DNA of 33,972 nucleotides from Alphaproteobacteria bacterium (GCA_016869645.1 VGDO01000044.1:1-33972), one strand, 5' to 3'; counted from the first letter of the stretch, positions 1 through 8,381 are shown. Numbers and translations: made by a program. The notes: generated by a model from the sequence alone, not told the origin.

Positions 1-32
1 TCGCGCAGGTCAATCGAGTAAGGTTTGCCCAT
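1..32 (-). CDS. IS630-family transposase, N-terminal fragment cut by window edge
   Basis: The minus strand from the ATG at 32 reads M-G-K-P-Y-S-I-D-L-R before leaving the window. This is the characteristic opening of many alphaproteobacterial IS630-type transposases, whose N-terminal helix-turn-helix domain binds the element ends. Only ten codons are visible, so the call rests on recognising that opening and on the IS-like sequence just upstream (60-126). The alternative ATG at 36 runs into a stop after eight codons. Whether the full gene is intact cannot be seen. Confidence 0.6.
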   Translation of the reverse strand, partial: MGKPYSIDLR

Positions 33-126
33 CCATGCTGGCCTCCACTCCAGCCATCATGGTGAATCACATCCGGAAAAGTTTGGGAATCCCCTTTCCG
101 ATTCAACCTGATTTCAACCCGCTCTA
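1..126. mobile_element. Probable terminal part of an IS630-like insertion sequence
   Basis: The transposase start at 32 points out of the window, so bases 33-126 would be its upstream leader and terminal repeat. The stretch 88-126 is less GC-rich than its surroundings and ends in CTAG at 124-127; IS630 elements insert at TA or CTAG and duplicate TA. The boundary at about 125/126 is an inference, because the other end of the element is not in the window and the inverted repeat cannot be paired. Confidence 0.4.
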
Positions 127-167
127 GCCGTTCGACATCCTGTCGTCCGGAGGGTCCAGATCGCGCA

Positions 168-193
168 GCCGGGGACCATCGAGGGTCCCCGGC
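168..193. terminator. Hairpin downstream of the small heat-shock operon
   Basis: A perfect 10-bp inverted repeat (GCCGGGGACC at 168-177, GGTCCCCGGC at 184-193) has a 6-nt loop and starts 8 bases beyond the stop codon at 201. Its place fits a terminator for the minus-strand hsp20 transcript. No T-run follows on that strand, so it may be a weak or non-canonical terminator or a 3' stabilising hairpin. Confidence 0.5.
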
Positions 194-200
194 TTCCTGA

Positions 201-455
201 TCAGGCGCGAAGGGCGATGCTTGACCCGCAATTCTGTGCCTGAATTGGCGGACGCGCCAAGCCTGATTGGCGCAGACGCGCGATCTCGCCGGGTGCCAGG
301 CGATAGGTCGGGCCGTCCTCGTCGAAGGTCACGGCGTCGAAATCGAGCGCCGGACCGACCAGTGCCTCGGCGAGCCCACCGGGCAACTGGACGCGGTCGC
401 CGGCGGCGGACAGAGCCACCGCCGGAGCGATCCACAGGGTCTTGGTGCGGACCAT
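201..455 (-). CDS. Small hypothetical protein downstream of hsp20
   Basis: An 84-codon frame begins with ATG 23 bases after the hsp20 stop and is followed by a strong hairpin, so it is probably co-transcribed with hsp20. A weak Shine-Dalgarno-like ACAGG precedes the start. The product is small and acidic in its middle (FDAVTFDEDGPTYRL), with no membrane segment and no motif that I recognise. In many alphaproteobacteria a DUF1150 gene follows hsp20, but this sequence does not visibly match that family. The position argues that it is real; the function is unknown. Confidence 0.5.
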   Translation of the reverse strand: MVRTKTLWIAPAVALSAAGDRVQLPGGLAEALVGPALDFDAVTFDEDGPTYRLAPGEIARLRQSGLARPPIQAQNCGSSIALRA

Positions 456-478
456 ATCGAACCTGTCGGCGCGCCCGT

Positions 479-931
479 TCAGGCAGCTTTGCCTTCGATC
501 GTGCGGCCGCCCGACTTCGGCTCGATACGAATGGTGCGTGGCTTCTTGGTCTCGGGCACTTCGCGCATCAGGTCGATATGAAGCAGGCCGTCGGCCAGCG
601 AGGCGCCGACGACCTTCACGTAGTCGGCGAGCTCGAAGCGGCGCTCGAAGGCGCGGCCGGCGATGCCGCGATAGAGGTATTGGCTCTTGTCGTCATTCGC
701 CTTGATGCGGCCCGTGATCACGAGGCCGTTGTCCTGGGCAACGATCGACAGATCGCTGTCGCCGAAGCCCGCGACCGCCATGGTGATGCGGTAGGCGTCC
801 TCGCCGGTCTTCTCGATGTTGTAGGGCGGGTAACCCGGCGCCTCGTCGCGCAGCGACGAATCGAGCAGGTGCGCCATCCGGTCGAAGCCGATCGACGAGC
901 GGAAAAAGGGGGCGAAGTCGAATCCAGTCAT
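479..931 (-). CDS. Small heat shock protein, Hsp20/IbpA family
   Basis: This is a 150-aa ATP-independent holdase chaperone that binds unfolding cytoplasmic proteins and forms large oligomers. A short N-terminal arm (1-34, with FxxFFRSSIGFDRM) precedes an alpha-crystallin domain at about 35-125 that opens with YPPYNIEKTGEDAYRI and contains the family GxL signature near 115-120 (GLLHIDL). The C-terminal tail has an I-R-I version of the I-x-I oligomerisation motif near 134-136. I chose the ATG at 931 because AAGGAG (complement of 941-946) lies 9 bases upstream; a longer frame to 958 would begin inside the leader hairpin. The leader looks like a ROSE thermometer (separate entry). A CTTGAA hexamer (complement of 1130-1135) could be part of an RpoH-type promoter, but no convincing -10 accompanies it. 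Confidence 0.93.
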   Translation of the reverse strand: MTGFDFAPFFRSSIGFDRMAHLLDSSLRDEAPGYPPYNIEKTGEDAYRITMAVAGFGDSDLSIVAQDNGLVITGRIKANDDKSQYLYRGIAGRAFERRFELADYVKVVGASLADGLLHIDLMREVPETKKPRTIRIEPKSGGRTIEGKAA

Positions 932-991
932 GGCCACATTCTCCTTGCGAAGCAACATGGGTTGGTGGGACGCACCTCGGGGTCGCGTCCC
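932..991 (-). promoter_or_regulatory. ROSE-like RNA thermometer in the hsp20 leader
   Basis: Just before the hsp20 start the minus strand reads TTGCT (complement of 951-955), TCGC, then AAGGAG (complement of 941-946). The surrounding bases CCATGTTGCTT and the segment from AAGGAG to TGTGG can fold into an imperfect hairpin that hides the Shine-Dalgarno. ROSE elements, which control small heat-shock genes in alphaproteobacteria, share a conserved UYGCU facing the Shine-Dalgarno. A second stem upstream pairs GGGACGC with GCGTCCC (967-973 and 985-991), as expected for a multi-hairpin leader. Melting was not computed. Confidence 0.6.
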
Positions 992-1152
992 GCTTCAGCG
1001 TTCCCAGCCCGCGATGGGCGCCCGGAACGAAATCCAGTTAGGAAAACCGACGGCCTCATTCAAGGGGTCGGCGGCGCGCCAAAGCGGGCTCGACCATCGC
1101 CCGAGCCCGTACAGATAAATATTAATTAATTCAAGTATTTATAGAGCATAGC

Positions 1153-1181
1153 TTGCATGGTTTCTTGGCTCGGCATACTAT
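1153..1181 (+). promoter_or_regulatory. Possible sigma70-type promoter of the dapC-like gene
   Basis: TTGCAT (1153-1158) and TACTAT (1176-1181) are separated by exactly 17 bases in the AT-richer gap before the aminotransferase. The hexamer matches are only moderate (3/6 and 4/6). If correct, the promoter overlaps the possible TTG start at 1153 and supports translation from the ATG at 1213. Confidence 0.3.
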
Positions 1182-1212
1182 CAATCTGATTCCTGCGAAG
1201 ATTCAAGGTTCC

Positions 1213-2403
1213 ATGCTCAATCCCCGTCACGACGCCATGCGGGACCATCCGTTCCGCCGCCTGGCCGAACTGATCGCGAACGTCACGCCCCGCTCCAACG
1301 AGCCGCATGTCATGCTCTCGGTCGGCGAGCCGCAGGGTCAGCCGCCGCCGCTGCTCGCCGAGACGTTGGCGCGCAACAGCCATCTCTGGAACCGCTATCC
1401 GCTGCCCCAGGGCACGGCTGAGCTGCGTCAGGCCGCCAAGGCCTGGCTCGACCGGCGCTACCACTTGCCGCCCGCCATGGTCGATCCGGAAAAGCACGTC
1501 GTGCCGGTGCCCGGCACGCGCGAGCCGCTCTTCATGACCGGCTTGATCGCGGTGCCGGAAGAGAAGAACGGCCAGCGCCCCGCGGTGCTGATCCCGAACC
1601 CGGCCTATCACATCTACACCGGCGCGGCGCTCGCGAGCCAAGGCGAGGCCGTCTATCTGCCCGTGACGCGCGAGGCCGGATTCCTACCGGATCTCGCGGC
1701 GATCGACACCCAGCTGCTCGAGCGCACCGCGCTCATGTATCTCTGCTCGCCATCCAATCCGCAGGGCGCGATTGCCTCGCGCGACTATCTCAAGTCGGCA
1801 GTCCAGCTCGCGCGGCGCTACGATTTCTGGCTCGCCGTCGACGAGTGCTACTGCGAGCTCTACGACAAGGAGCCGCCGCCAGGCGTGCTCGAGGCGTGCC
1901 GAGATCTGGGCGGCGGCATGGAACGCGTCATCGTCTTTCATTCACTGTCCAAGCGGTCGAGCGCACCGGGTCTGCGCTCCGGCTTCCTGGTCGGCGATGC
2001 GTCGTTCATCCAGCGTTACATCCTCATGTTCAGCTATGGCGGCACGCCGCTCGCGCTGCCGGTGCAGGCGGCCTCGGCCGCGTTGTGGAACGACGAGGAA
2101 CACGTCCAGGAAACGCGCGCGCTCTATCGCGCGAACTTCGCGGTGTCGGAGCAGGTGCTGGGCCGACATCCCGGCTATTTCCGCCCCGAGGCCGGCATGT
2201 TCCTGTGGCTCGAGGTCGGCGACAGCCCGGCCGTGACCAAGCGCCTGTGGGCCGAGACCGGCATCAAGACGTTGCCCGGCGCCTATATGGCCAAGCCCGG
2301 CCCTGACGGCACCAACCCCGGGGCGCCCTATCTCCGCATCGCCCTGGTCTACGATCCGGCAACGACGGAGTCGGCGCTGCGCCGCATGGCGAAAGCGCTC
2401 TGA
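1213..2403 (+). CDS. dapC: PLP-dependent class I/II aminotransferase, DapC-like (N-succinyldiaminopimelate aminotransferase)
   Basis: A 396-aa fold-type I aminotransferase, probably acting on N-succinyl-2-amino-6-ketopimelate in the lysine/peptidoglycan diaminopimelate pathway. The N-terminus ([17 protein letters not shown], then SVGEPQ) is typical of the alphaproteobacterial DapC-like branch. PLP-site features include SPSNPQG, a conserved Asp in [10 protein letters not shown] and the Schiff-base Lys247 in SLSKRSS, followed by the phosphate-binding Arg segment GLRSGF. The ATG at 1213 fits the family start better than the upstream TTG at 1153, which would add 20 untypical residues; AAGG at 1205-1208 may serve as ribosome site. 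ftsK follows after 13 bases, a common alphaproteobacterial pairing. Substrate specificity is inferred from family style and context; another amino acid aminotransferase role cannot be excluded. Confidence 0.85.
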   Translation: MLNPRHDAMRDHPFRRLAELIANVTPRSNEPHVMLSVGEPQGQPPPLLAETLARNSHLWNRYPLPQGTAELRQAAKAWLDRRYHLPPAMVDPEKHVVPVPGTREPLFMTGLIAVPEEKNGQRPAVLIPNPAYHIYTGAALASQGEAVYLPVTREAGFLPDLAAIDTQLLERTALMYLCSPSNPQGAIASRDYLKSAVQLARRYDFWLAVDECYCELYDKEPPPGVLEACRDLGGGMERVIVFHSLSKRSSAPGLRSGFLVGDASFIQRYILMFSYGGTPLALPVQAASAALWNDEEHVQETRALYRANFAVSEQVLGRHPGYFRPEAGMFLWLEVGDSPAVTKRLWAETGIKTLPGAYMAKPGPDGTNPGAPYLRIALVYDPATTESALRRMAKAL

Positions 2404-2416
2404 TCGGAGAACCGCT

Positions 2417-4897
2417 ATGGCGAGCACGACCAGCCGATCGGGCAATCTGCCCTTCCTCCCCGAGGCGATGGCGCGCGTATTGCGTCGGCGCATCGAACAG
2501 TGTCTTGGCTGGATGCTGATCCTGCTTTCGTTCAGCCTGCTCGCCGCGCTGGTCACCTACGATCCGTCGGATCCTTCGCTCAACAGCGCTGGTGGCCGCG
2601 TGCTGCGCAACATCATGGGTCGGCCGGGAGCGCACGTTGCTGACGTCGTCGTGCAATCGCTCGGCGGCGCCGGCTTCATGCTGGCGATCGTGCTGCTCGC
2701 CTGGGGCTGGCGCTTCGTCGTGCACCGTTCCGTCACCCTGGTCTGGCTGCGCCTGACGCTGTTGCCGTTCGGCCTGCTGTTCACGGCCTCCGCACTGTCG
2801 GTGCTGGCGCCGCCGCCCTTCTGGCCGGTGCCCGCCGGATTGGGCGGTGCTGCCGGGAGCTTGGTGCTGGGCAAGCTGTTCGCGCTGACGCCGCTGATCG
2901 GCCAGGGCATCGGCGCCACGACGCTCGCCGTTGCGAGCGCGGCACTCGCCATGGCCTGCCTCATCCCTGCCTGTGGTCTGTCGCTGATCGACTGGGTCTG
3001 GGCCGCGCGCGGCAGCTGGCGCCTGGCGGCCGTCACCGGCCGCGGCGTGGCGATCGCCGGCGGCGTCGGCACGCGGCTCGGCATGCGTTTCGGCGGCGTC
3101 GCGCTCGGGGCGGGGATGAAGCTGGCGCGCGAGATCGGCACGGGCGGCGGCGAACGCGTCGAGCCGCGCTTGCGCGATCCCGATGCCGCCGACCGCGTCG
3201 CACCGGCGGCAATGAAGCCCGAGCTCGAGGCGCCGACGCTCGACGCGGCACCGGAACCGGCGCCCGTGCTTCATGCCGAACGCCGCGGCGAGTCGCGCAT
3301 TGAGGCGCGCGCCGACGAGAAATCGTCCGAGACAAAGCGCAAGAAATCGCGCCAGCAGAGCCTCGATCTCGTGCCGGCTGGCGGCTACAAGCTGCCGCCC
3401 CAAGACCTGCTGGCCAAACCCAATGTCGCGGCCAAGGTGGCGCTCGACAAGGATGCGCTCGAACAGAATGCGCGCATGCTCGAATCGGTGCTGCAGGATT
3501 TCGGCGTGCGCGGCCAGATCGTCAAGGTGCGCCCCGGTCCGGTGGTCACGCTCTATGAGCTCGAACCGGCGCCCGGCACCAAGTCAAGCCGCGTGATCGG
3601 CTTGAGCGACGACATCGCGCGCTCGATGAGCGCGATTTCCGTACGCGTCGCCGTCATCCCCGGCCGCAACGTGATCGGCATCGAGCTGCCCAACCAGCAC
3701 CGCGAGACCGTCTATCTGCGCGAGCTGCTGGCGGACGACAGCTACGAGCGGGGCGGGGGCAAGCTGGCGCTCATCCTCGGCAAGGACATCGGCGGCGCGC
3801 CGATCGTTACCGACCTTGCGCGCATGCCGCACCTGCTGATCGCGGGCACGACCGGCTCGGGCAAGTCGGTCGCGATCAACACGATGATCCTGTCGCTGCT
3901 CTACCGGCTGCCGCCGAATCGCTGCCGCTTCATCATGATCGATCCGAAGATGCTCGAGCTGTCGGTCTATGACGGCATCCCGCACCTGCTGTCGCCCGTG
4001 GTCACAGATCCGAAAAAGGCGGTCGTCGCGCTCAAGTGGACGGTACGCGAGATGGAGAACCGCTATCGCGGCATGTCCAAGCTCGGGGTGCGCAACATCG
4101 AGGGATACAACCAGCGCATCGCCGAGGCCGTCAAGAACGGCGAAACGCTGAAGCGCCGCGTGCAGACCGGCTTCGACGCCGAGACCGGCAAGCCGGTCTT
4201 CGAGGACGAGCCGCTCGACCTGACGCCCTTGCCCTACATCGTCGTCGTGGTCGACGAGATGGCCGATCTCATGCTCGTCGCGGGCAAGGATATCGAAGCG
4301 GCGATCCAACGCCTGGCGCAGATGGCGCGCGCCGCCGGCATCCACCTTCTGATGGCGACCCAGCGGCCCTCGGTCGACGTCATCACGGGCACGATCAAGG
4401 CCAATTTCCCGACCCGCATCAGCTTCCAGGTCACCTCCAAGATCGACAGCCGCACGATCCTCGGCGAGCAGGGCGCCGAGACGCTGCTGGGACAGGGCGA
4501 CATGCTCTACATGGCGGGTGGCGGACGCATCACGCGCGTGCACGGCCCCTTCGTCTCCGACCGCGAGGTCGAAGAGGTCGTCAAGTTCCTCAAGGACCAG
4601 GGCGAGCCCGAATACCTCGACGAGGTGACCGAGGACGACGATGCCGGCGGCTTCGGCGCCGAGGCGATGGGCGGCGAGGGGAGCGAGGGCGGGTCGGGCG
4701 ACCAGCTTTTCGACCAGGCCGTGGCGCTGGTCGCGCGCGAGCGCAAGTGCTCGACCAGCTTCATTCAGCGCCATTTGCAGATCGGCTACAACCGCGCGGC
4801 GCGTATCGTCGAGCGCATGGAGGCCGATGGCATGGTCAGCCAGCCCAATCATGTCGGCAAGCGCGAGGTTCTGCTGCGCAAGGCGGACGAGGCCTAA
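2417..4897 (+). CDS. ftsK: DNA translocase FtsK
   Basis: An 826-aa septum-located ATP-driven DNA pump that clears and aligns chromosome termini during division. Residues 1-200 hold about four membrane segments (near 30-48, 82-102, 112-130 and 165-190). A charged, variable linker follows (about 225-320), shorter than in enterobacteria. The motor domain has Walker [10 protein letters not shown] near 475-485 and Walker [11 protein letters not shown] near 605-615. The C-terminal winged-helix gamma domain (about 763-826; [21 protein letters not shown] begins it) reads KOPS sites and contacts XerD. GGAG upstream supports the ATG at 2417. It is probably co-transcribed with the aminotransferase. A run of acidic and Gly residues at about 735-760 links motor and gamma domain. 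Confidence 0.97.
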   Translation: MASTTSRSGNLPFLPEAMARVLRRRIEQCLGWMLILLSFSLLAALVTYDPSDPSLNSAGGRVLRNIMGRPGAHVADVVVQSLGGAGFMLAIVLLAWGWRFVVHRSVTLVWLRLTLLPFGLLFTASALSVLAPPPFWPVPAGLGGAAGSLVLGKLFALTPLIGQGIGATTLAVASAALAMACLIPACGLSLIDWVWAARGSWRLAAVTGRGVAIAGGVGTRLGMRFGGVALGAGMKLAREIGTGGGERVEPRLRDPDAADRVAPAAMKPELEAPTLDAAPEPAPVLHAERRGESRIEARADEKSSETKRKKSRQQSLDLVPAGGYKLPPQDLLAKPNVAAKVALDKDALEQNARMLESVLQDFGVRGQIVKVRPGPVVTLYELEPAPGTKSSRVIGLSDDIARSMSAISVRVAVIPGRNVIGIELPNQHRETVYLRELLADDSYERGGGKLALILGKDIGGAPIVTDLARMPHLLIAGTTGSGKSVAINTMILSLLYRLPPNRCRFIMIDPKMLELSVYDGIPHLLSPVVTDPKKAVVALKWTVREMENRYRGMSKLGVRNIEGYNQRIAEAVKNGETLKRRVQTGFDAETGKPVFEDEPLDLTPLPYIVVVVDEMADLMLVAGKDIEAAIQRLAQMARAAGIHLLMATQRPSVDVITGTIKANFPTRISFQVTSKIDSRTILGEQGAETLLGQGDMLYMAGGGRITRVHGPFVSDREVEEVVKFLKDQGEPEYLDEVTEDDDAGGFGAEAMGGEGSEGGSGDQLFDQAVALVARERKCSTSFIQRHLQIGYNRAARIVERMEADGMVSQPNHVGKREVLLRKADEA

Positions 4898-4907
4898 CCC
4901 GCTCCCG

Positions 4908-4927
4908 CGGGGTCATGACCGACCCCG
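4908..4927 (+). terminator. Hairpin after ftsK
   Basis: CGGGGTC (4908-4914) and GACCCCG (4921-4927) form a perfect 7-bp stem with a 6-nt loop, 10 bases after the ftsK stop. No T-run follows, so terminator activity is uncertain. It marks the likely end of the dapC-ftsK transcript and the start of the segment that separates ftsK from lolA. Confidence 0.4.
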
Positions 4928-5016
4928 AATGAAGGAGCGAGCGGCGCGGCGCGGCATGCGCCACGCGGCGACTATTGCCCGCACGGCCGCCACAGCGCTG
5001 ACATCGGCTCTTGATG

Positions 5017-5241
5017 CTATTGCCGGCACCAGGGTGGCTGTCGGGGGCCATGGCAAGGCCGGGATGGCCGCGCGCTTTCCGCAAATTGGAGTTGTTGCAG
5101 GCTTGGGGCTGCGTAGGCGAGGCCCGCTCCGAGACCGAGCAAGGCCAATGCGCGGCGCCGTTTGCGGCGCTTTGCGTTTTTCTCTTCGCTTTCGTCGTCC
5201 GGCGACTGAGAACCCGGCTTCTCTTGTTGGCCATCACTCAT
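5017..5241 (-). CDS. Small exported Cys/Pro/Arg peptide precursor, function unknown
   Basis: A 74-aa frame starts at the ATG at 5241, preceded by a G-rich ribosome-site-like CTGGGGGT. Three zones are visible. Residues 1-23 are acidic and polar. Residues 24-30 are a basic run (KRRKRRR) leading into a hydrophobic stretch ALALLGLGAGLAYAAP (31-46), which resembles a Tat or Sec signal or a membrane anchor. The tail from about 56 (ESARPSRPCHGPRQPPWCRQ) contains two Cys (63 and 72), one His and one Trp. I recall alphaproteobacterial small proteins of similar build (RR, then AYxAP, then a PSR-rich tail) but no assigned function. It is divergent from a metal/siderophore-type ABC importer, with an FNR-like box in between, so a metal-related or redox-related role is possible. 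It could be a chance frame. Confidence 0.5.
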   Translation of the reverse strand: MSDGQQEKPGSQSPDDESEEKNAKRRKRRRALALLGLGAGLAYAAPSLQQLQFAESARPSRPCHGPRQPPWCRQ

Positions 5242-5324
5242 GGGTTTTACCCCCAGGCTCATTGCTGCACGGGCGGGGGGACGCGCAACCGAGTTGTTTT
5301 TACTCTTGGACGCCCACCCGGGCA

Positions 5325-5338
5325 TTGACCTCGATCAA
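5325..5338. promoter_or_regulatory. FNR/FixK-type anaerobox between divergent genes
   Basis: TTGACCTCGATCAA matches the Fnr/FixK consensus TTGA-N6-TCAA with a near-perfect TTGAC/ATCAA dyad. It lies 84 bases before the start of the minus-strand 74-aa gene and 178 bases before the plus-strand permease start, so it could serve either. The rest of 5242-5515 shows a G/C-rich leader with an inverted GGCAAG/CTTGCC pair around 5425-5460 and no recognised riboswitch. One site of this size can occur by chance. Confidence 0.45.
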
Positions 5339-5515
5339 TAGGGGTCGTCCGGCGCCGACCGCGCTGTACAACGGGCTACGGCGATCGGGGCGTGTCTCGC
5401 AGGGGGATGGCCCGCGCGGCGCAAGGCAAGATAGGCAGCCTCCTTGCGTCGCTTGCCTGAAGCCGCGCATGCGCTGTAGCTTCGCAGCGGTCAGACCTGT
5501 CACCCGGGACATGAT

Positions 5516-6562
5516 GTGAGCATCCAGGATCGTCGGACTCTGCCGGTTCTCTCCGCGGCGCGGCTGGATGCTTGCCTGCTGACTGCGGGTCTGCTCGTCA
5601 CGGCGCTGTTCCTTTGGTCGTTCACGCTCGGTCCCTATCCGATCCCGGTCGAGACCGTGGTTTCGGTCTTCCTGCACCGCCTGCAGCTCGTCGAGAAGAC
5701 CTGGAGCGATGCGGTCGAATTGGTCGTGCTTGACGTGCGCGGGCCGCGCATCGCCGCGGCCCTTCTGGTGGGGGGCGCGCTTGCCTGTGCCGGTGCCACG
5801 TATCAGAACCTGTTCCGCAACCCGCTCGTCTCACCCGGCGTGCTCGGCGTGTCGGCCGGTAGCGGCCTCGGCGCGGCGCTCGGCATCATCCTGGGCATGC
5901 CCGGATTCGGCATCCAGACCATGGCATTCCTGTGCGGCCTCGGCGCCGTCGGGCTCACGCTCTGGCTCGGCCGCATGCTCGACCGGCAGGCCATGCTGGT
6001 GCTGGTGATTGCCGGGCTCGTCGTCTCGGCTTTCTTTCAGGCGCTGATCTCGCTGATCAAGGTCGTGGCCGACCCGCTGAACCAGCTTCCGACCATCACC
6101 TTCTGGCTGCTCGGCGGCCTGCACCGGATGAGCGGGCCCGCGCTGCTCGGGGCACTGTTGCCAATTGCGCTGGCCGGCATTGTGCTGCATGCGTTGCGTT
6201 GGCAGGTGAACGCGCTGGCGGCCGGCGAGGACGAGGCGCGCACCATGGGCGTCGACGTGCCGCGCGTGCGTCTGCTGCTCATCGTGGTGGCTACGCTGAT
6301 GACCGCCGCATGCGTCAGTATCAGCGGCATCGTCGGCTGGGTCGGGCTCCTCATCCCGCACATCGTGCGCATGATCGTGGGTCCGGGTTTCGCCGCGGTG
6401 CTGCCGATGTCGGCGCTGCTCGGCGGCGGCTTCCTGCTCGTCGTCGACAATCTGGCGCGCCTGCCAGGCACGACGGAAATTCCGCTTGGCATTCTCACTG
6501 CGCTGATCGGCGCGCCGTTCTTCGCGCTCGTGCTCGCACGCACCCGACGTCTATGGTTCTGA
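5516..6562 (+). CDS. FecCD-family ABC transporter permease (metal chelate/siderophore/B12/oxyanion type)
   Basis: A 348-aa inner-membrane permease of the BtuC/FhuB/FecCD family with about nine to ten hydrophobic helices. The family hallmark is present near 100-120: RNPLVSPGVLGVSAGSGLGA. A coupling-helix region with GEDEARTMGVDV occurs near 240, and GIVGWVGLLIPHIVRMIVG near 268-290 is also typical. The start is the GTG at 5516; the ATGs just before it hit a TGA. The gene heads a three-gene cluster in which its 3' end overlaps the ATPase gene by 10 bases. The ligand cannot be read from the permease: iron-siderophore, haem, cobalamin and molybdate importers all share this fold. No cobalamin riboswitch is visible upstream. 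Confidence 0.92.
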   Translation: MSIQDRRTLPVLSAARLDACLLTAGLLVTALFLWSFTLGPYPIPVETVVSVFLHRLQLVEKTWSDAVELVVLDVRGPRIAAALLVGGALACAGATYQNLFRNPLVSPGVLGVSAGSGLGAALGIILGMPGFGIQTMAFLCGLGAVGLTLWLGRMLDRQAMLVLVIAGLVVSAFFQALISLIKVVADPLNQLPTITFWLLGGLHRMSGPALLGALLPIALAGIVLHALRWQVNALAAGEDEARTMGVDVPRVRLLLIVVATLMTAACVSISGIVGWVGLLIPHIVRMIVGPGFAAVLPMSALLGGGFLLVVDNLARLPGTTEIPLGILTALIGAPFFALVLARTRRLWF

Positions 6563-7353
6563 GTCTCCGCGCGGAGGGCCTGACCTTCGCTTATCCGGGC
6601 GGGCCGCTCCTGCTCTGCGATGTCGGCCTCATGCTCGAGCCCGGCCAGACCTTGTGCCTTCTTGGTCCCAATGGCACCGGCAAGACAACGTTGCTGCGCT
6701 GCCTTCTCGGGCTCGAGCGCATCGCCCGGGGCACGATCGAGGTGTGCGGTCACGACCTCGCAGGGCTGAGCACGGCCGAGAAGGCGCACTTCATGGCCTA
6801 TGTCCCACAGGACACCGCGGCGGTGTTTCCATTTCTCGTCTTCGATGTCGTGATGATGGGCCGCACGCCGCATCTGCGCTTCATGACGGCACCGACGGCG
6901 GGGGACCGCCACATCGCGCGCCAGGCGATGGCCAGGACCGGCATCGCGCATCTGGCCGAGCGGCGGTTCCACGAGTTGAGCGGCGGCGAGCGGCAGTTGG
7001 TCTTGATTGCACGCGCGCTGGCCCAGGGCTCCACCTTCCTGGTGATGGACGAGCCGCTTTGCGGCCTCGATCTCGGCAATCAGGTGAGGGTCATCGCACT
7101 CGTCCGCGCGCTGGCCCGCGCCGGCTACAGCATCCTCCTGACCACCCACTTGCCGGACCACGCCTTCGCGGTCGGCGGGATGGCGGCACTATTGAAGGAC
7201 GGACGGTTGCGCGGACCCGGCCAACCGAAAGAATTGCTCAGTGCCGCCGAGTTGGGCGCGCTCTACGGTACGGAGGTCGATGTGATGCAAGTCGGGTCCG
7301 GGCGGGCGACGGGCCGGTTCATTTGCGTGCCGATCATGCGCGATGTCGATTGA
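6553..7353 (+). CDS. ABC transporter ATP-binding protein, FecE/BtuD type
   Basis: A 266-aa cytoplasmic ATPase that powers the FecCD-type importer encoded upstream. Walker A GPNGTGKTT is at 38-46, the Q-loop at AYVPQDT, the ABC signature LSGGERQ near 140-146, Walker B FLVMDEP with LCGLDLG as D-loop region, and the switch His in TTHLPDHA. The ATG at 6553 lies inside the end of the permease gene, so translation is probably coupled. The next gene overlaps by 11 bases. All catalytic motifs are intact. A much longer in-frame extension upstream is simply a shadow of the permease gene. Confidence 0.93.
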   Translation: MVLSLRAEGLTFAYPGGPLLLCDVGLMLEPGQTLCLLGPNGTGKTTLLRCLLGLERIARGTIEVCGHDLAGLSTAEKAHFMAYVPQDTAAVFPFLVFDVVMMGRTPHLRFMTAPTAGDRHIARQAMARTGIAHLAERRFHELSGGERQLVLIARALAQGSTFLVMDEPLCGLDLGNQVRVIALVRALARAGYSILLTTHLPDHAFAVGGMAALLKDGRLRGPGQPKELLSAAELGALYGTEVDVMQVGSGRATGRFICVPIMRDVD

Positions 7354-8377
7354 GCGATCCGTGCTGAGCCGGCGCCGTGTGTTGTCGTCCCTGATCGGGC
7401 CCATCGCACTGACGGCGTGTCCGGCGTTGGCGCAGACGCGCCAGGTCACCGACATGGCCGGGCGAACCGTCACGCTGCCGGCGACGATTGAGCGCGTCGT
7501 CACCCTGGGCTCGCTGCCGGTGATCAACAGCTTCGTTTTCACCATGGGCGAGGGGCGCACGATCGTAAACGGTCTGGCCGATTTCGATCGGCCGCACTGG
7601 AAATACCAGACCGTGTTCGCGCCCAACCTGGCCGGCGCACCGACCATGCAGCAGCCGAACCGCGAGCCCAATGTCGAGGCGATCCTTCTGGCCAGGCCCG
7701 ACGTCGTGCTGACCATGCACCGCGAGAGCGTCGGACCGCTCGAGACGCGCGGCGTGCCGACGATCTTCCTCGCCTGGCGCGAGCCGGAGGACGTCAAGGC
7801 CTGCATGACGCTCTTGGGCGAGGTGTTCGGCAAGCCGGCAGTCGCCCAACGCTACCGCCGCTACTTCGACGGCACGCTCCAGCGCGTTGCCGCGGCGCTG
7901 CAGCCGGTGCCGCAATCGGCGCGGCCGCGTGTGCTCTATGTCCAGCCCGCCACGCTGACCCAGCCACGCCTGATCGCGGAGTGGTGGATCCCCGCCGCCG
8001 GCGGCGTCAGCGTGACCGATGACGGGCGCAAGGCCGAGAGCCGGACCTTCTCGATGGAGCAGGTTCTGCTATGGAATCCGGACATCCTGATCGTCGTCGA
8101 TGCGAAGGACATCGCATACGTGAACAAGGATCGCGTGTTCAGCCAGCTCAAGGCAGTCCGCGGCGGCCGGGTCTATGTCGTGCCGGTCGGCGCCCACACC
8201 TGGGCCAACCGCACGGCCGAGCAGCCGCTGACCGTGCTGTGGGCCGCCAAGACCTTCCATCCCGAGCGCTTTGCGAATCTTGATCTCGCGACCGAGACGG
8301 CGGCCTTCTACCGCGATTTCTTCCGCCACGCGCTGAACGAGGCGCAGGTCAGCGAGATCCTGAGCGGCACTCTGTAG
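7343..8377 (+). CDS. Periplasmic substrate-binding protein of FecCD-type ABC importer
   Basis: A 344-aa class III (TroA/FecB/BtuF-like) binding protein. The N-terminus has a twin-arginine-like SRRRVLSS (9-16), a hydrophobic core and a likely signal cleavage after A30 (PALAQ). An LTAC at 23-26 also fits a lipobox, so it may be a lipoprotein. The mature part begins with VTDMAGRTVTLPATIERVV, the standard opening of this family, and includes NVEAILLARPDVVLT and the C-terminal lobe ILIVVDAKD. The stretch HWKYQTVFAP is shared, as I recall, with MolA/CeuE-like metal or oxyanion binders, but this is weak evidence for a ligand. A Tat signal would imply folding before export. It overlaps the ATPase gene by 11 bases. 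Confidence 0.88.
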   Translation: MSIERSVLSRRRVLSSLIGPIALTACPALAQTRQVTDMAGRTVTLPATIERVVTLGSLPVINSFVFTMGEGRTIVNGLADFDRPHWKYQTVFAPNLAGAPTMQQPNREPNVEAILLARPDVVLTMHRESVGPLETRGVPTIFLAWREPEDVKACMTLLGEVFGKPAVAQRYRRYFDGTLQRVAAALQPVPQSARPRVLYVQPATLTQPRLIAEWWIPAAGGVSVTDDGRKAESRTFSMEQVLLWNPDILIVVDAKDIAYVNKDRVFSQLKAVRGGRVYVVPVGAHTWANRTAEQPLTVLWAAKTFHPERFANLDLATETAAFYRDFFRHALNEAQVSEILSGTL

Positions 8378-8381
8378 CCGT

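Noticed and set aside
201..455. DUF1150 assignment for the ORF after hsp20
   Set aside because: Only the position fits; the sequence does not show the family pattern that I know.
1153..1212. Twenty-residue N-terminal extension of the aminotransferase from TTG at 1153
   Set aside because: The extension has no family resemblance and overlaps a candidate promoter; the ATG at 1213 matches the usual start.
3584..4852. A 422-codon open frame antisense to ftsK
   Set aside because: It is the low-stop shadow of a high-GC gene. The plus-strand FtsK motifs are unambiguous, and the antisense product is His/Asp/Arg-rich without any domain.
5340..5515. Cobalamin riboswitch upstream of the FecCD-type importer
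   Set aside because: No B12-box core (GCCACTG type) or matching hairpins were found.
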